DNA of 14,363 nt from positions 1-14,363 of the forward strand of contig JAAWNI010000028.1 of the NCBI GenBank assembly GCA_022798855.1. Direction: 5' to 3'. Numbering within the stretch: position 1 is the first letter of the stretch; each line of letters begins with the position of its first letter. Shown piece by piece: positions 12,556 through 14,363 of the stretch. Source of the DNA: Lawsonibacter sp. GTDB lineage: Bacteria; Bacillota; Clostridia; Oscillospirales; Oscillospiraceae. Below the pieces are notes generated by a model that worked only from the letters and a program-made list of their open reading frames with translations, did no database searches and was not told where the DNA came from. A program made the translations under genes and the position numbers.

Positions 12556-14363
12556 ATGAAAAATGAGAAGTTAAGAAATATTGCCATCATCGCCCACGTG
12601 GACCACGGCAAGACCACCCTGGTAGACGAGATGCTCAAGCAGTCCGGGGTCTACCGGGAGAACCAGGCGGTGGCCGACCGGGTGATGGACTCCGGCGACC
12701 TGGAGCGGGAGCGGGGCATTACCATCACCGCCAAGAACACCGCCGTGCAGTACGGCGGCGTGAAGATCAACATTGTGGACACCCCGGGCCACGCCGACTT
12801 CGGCGGCGAGGTGGAGCGGATTTTGAAGATGGTCAACGGGGTCATCCTGCTGGTAGATGCCGCCGAGGGCCCCATGCCCCAGACGCGGTTTGTGCTGTCC
12901 AAGGCCCTGGAGCTGGGCCACAAGGTGATTGTGGTGGTGAACAAGATCGACCGCCCCGACCAGCGGGTCTACGAGGTCATTGACGAGTGCCTGGAGCTGC
13001 TGCTGGACCTGGACGCCACCGACGAGCAGCTGGAATCCCCCATGCTCTTCTGTTCCGGCCGCCAGGGCACCGCCTCCGTCCAGCCCGACGTGGCGGGCAG
13101 CGACTTGAAGCCCCTTTTCGACACCATCCTGGCCTATATCCCCGCCCCCGAGGTGGAGCTGGAAGCCCCCTTCCAGATGCTGGTGTCCTCCATCGACTAC
13201 AACGAATTTGTGGGCCGCATCGCCATCGGCCGCGTGGAGCGGGGCGTGGTCAGGCAGAACCAGGAGATCGCGGTGTGCAACTACCACCACCCCGGCGGCG
13301 CCCCCCAGAAGGCCAAGGCCACCGCCCTCTATGAGTTCGACGGCCTGGCCAAGGTTCCCGTCCAGGAGGCCGCCGCCGGCAGCATCGTGGCCATGAGCGG
13401 CATCGGCGACGTGACCATCGGCGACACCATCTGCTCCCCCGAGCGGGTGGAGCCCATTGAGTTTGTCCAGATTTCCGCCCCCACCATCGAGATGACCTTC
13501 TCTGTGAACGACTCCCCCTTCGCCGGCCGGGAGGGCAAGTTTGTCACCAGCCGCCAGCTCCGGGACCGGCTGTTCCGGGAGACGCTGAAGGATGTGTCTT
13601 TGAAGGTGTCCGAGGTGGAGGGGTCCACCGACTCCTTCAACGTGGCTGGCCGGGGGGAGATGTCCCTGTCCATCCTCATCGAGACGATGCGCCGGGAGGG
13701 CTACGAGCTTCAGGTGTCCCCGCCCCGGGTGCTGTACAAGGAGATCGACGGGGTGAAGTGCGAGCCCCTGGAGCGGCTGGTGGTGGACGTGCCCGCCGAC
13801 TGCGTGGGGGCCGTGATGGAGAAGATCGGCTCCCGGAAAGGGGACCTGCTGGAGATGAACCCGGTGGGCGGCCGGATGAAGATCGACTTCCTGGTCCCCT
13901 CCCGGGGCCTGTTCGGCTACCGCAGCGAGTTCCTCACCGACACCAAGGGCGAGGGCATCATGGCCTCCGTCTTTGACAGCTACGCCCCCGTCAAGGGGGA
14001 GATCAGCCGCCGGTCCACCGGCTCCCTGGTGGCCTTTGAGACGGGCGAAGCCGTCACTTACGGCCTGTTCAACGCCCAGGAGCGGGGCGCCCTGTTCATC
14101 GGGGCCGGCACCCCCGTCTACGGCGGCATGATCGTGGGCGAGTGCCCCAAGGCGGAGGATATCTCCGTCAACGTGTGCAAGAAGAAGCAGCTGACCAATA
14201 TGCGGGCCTCCGGCTCCGACGAAGCCCTGCGCCTGGTCACCCCCCGCCAGCTCTCCCTGGAGCAGTGCCTGGAGTTCCTGGCCGACGACGAGCTGCTGGA
14301 GTGCACCCCGGAAAACCTGCGCCTGCGCAAGCGCCTGCTGGACCACGGCGCCCGGATGCGGGA
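12556..14363 (+). CDS. typA: Ribosome-associated GTPase TypA/BipA (3' end cut by window)
   Basis: 602 codons are visible with no stop; the family is about 605-615 residues, so only a few codons are missing. TypA is an EF-G-like GTPase that binds the ribosome and aids assembly and translation under stress or cold. Seen: G1 AHVDHGKTT (13-21), G2 region RERGIT (51-56), G3 DTPGH (75-79), G4 NKID (129-132). Then come an EF-Tu-like beta-barrel (about 200-295, NEFVGRIAIGRVERG), an EF-G-like domain (about 305-380, SVNDSPFAGREGKFVTSRQLRDRL and GRGEMSLSILIETMRREG), an EF-G V-like domain (about 395-480, FLVPSRGLFGYRSEFLTDTKGEG) and the family-specific C-terminal domain. Start ATG 12556 with GAGGTG (12542-12547) 8 bases before. 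It is divergent from the 175-residue gene. Confidence 0.97.
   Translation, partial: MKNEKLRNIAIIAHVDHGKTTLVDEMLKQSGVYRENQAVADRVMDSGDLERERGITITAKNTAVQYGGVKINIVDTPGHADFGGEVERILKMVNGVILLVDAAEGPMPQTRFVLSKALELGHKVIVVVNKIDRPDQRVYEVIDECLELLLDLDATDEQLESPMLFCSGRQGTASVQPDVAGSDLKPLFDTILAYIPAPEVELEAPFQMLVSSIDYNEFVGRIAIGRVERGVVRQNQEIAVCNYHHPGGAPQKAKATALYEFDGLAKVPVQEAAAGSIVAMSGIGDVTIGDTICSPERVEPIEFVQISAPTIEMTFSVNDSPFAGREGKFVTSRQLRDRLFRETLKDVSLKVSEVEGSTDSFNVAGRGEMSLSILIETMRREGYELQVSPPRVLYKEIDGVKCEPLERLVVDVPADCVGAVMEKIGSRKGDLLEMNPVGGRMKIDFLVPSRGLFGYRSEFLTDTKGEGIMASVFDSYAPVKGEISRRSTGSLVAFETGEAVTYGLFNAQERGALFIGAGTPVYGGMIVGECPKAEDISVNVCKKKQLTNMRASGSDEALRLVTPRQLSLEQCLEFLADDELLECTPENLRLRKRLLDHGARMR

Overview
The window comes from a high-GC, low-redundancy chromosome of the Bacillota type. 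Most codons end in G or C, there are clear AGGAGG-type ribosome sites, a T-box leader, DivIVA, a PrsA-like lipoprotein and a Bacillus-type LexA (DinR) box. The single-chain glycyl-tRNA synthetase, the style of the intergenic repeats and the GC content suggest a gut Clostridia relative of Oscillospiraceae (Flavonifractor/Lawsonibacter-like). That placement is inference, not proof.

Left part, + strand (1-6358): divIVA (cell-division or pole scaffold), mfd (transcription-repair coupling factor) and a PrsA-like secreted foldase lipoprotein with its own promoter and terminator. The gaps hold palindromes and two families of hairpin repeat.

Middle (6359-9315): a repeat-rich spacer is followed by an AT-richer small gene with its own extended -10 promoter. 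A strong promoter buried in the 3' end of that gene starts a glycine-type T-box leader with its terminator. The T-box is followed first by a small gene of unknown function and only then, after a pair of REP-like hairpins, by glycyl-tRNA synthetase. The unknown gene thus appears to sit under the glycine-starvation switch.

Right part (9273-12380, - strand): a small XRE-type repressor with a perfect palindrome at its promoter; a membrane-anchored LysM/G5/M23 cell-wall hydrolase; a 94-residue tail-anchored membrane protein; and a 175-residue protein of unknown function. The 94-residue gene has a consensus promoter carrying two LexA (SOS) boxes, one between -35 and -10 and one at the start site. 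It is the strongest candidate here for an undescribed function, namely an SOS-induced membrane effector such as a division inhibitor.

Right end (12484-14363, +): typA/bipA with a consensus promoter, cut by the window end a few codons short of its expected stop. No tRNA, rRNA, CRISPR array, transposase or phage gene was seen.
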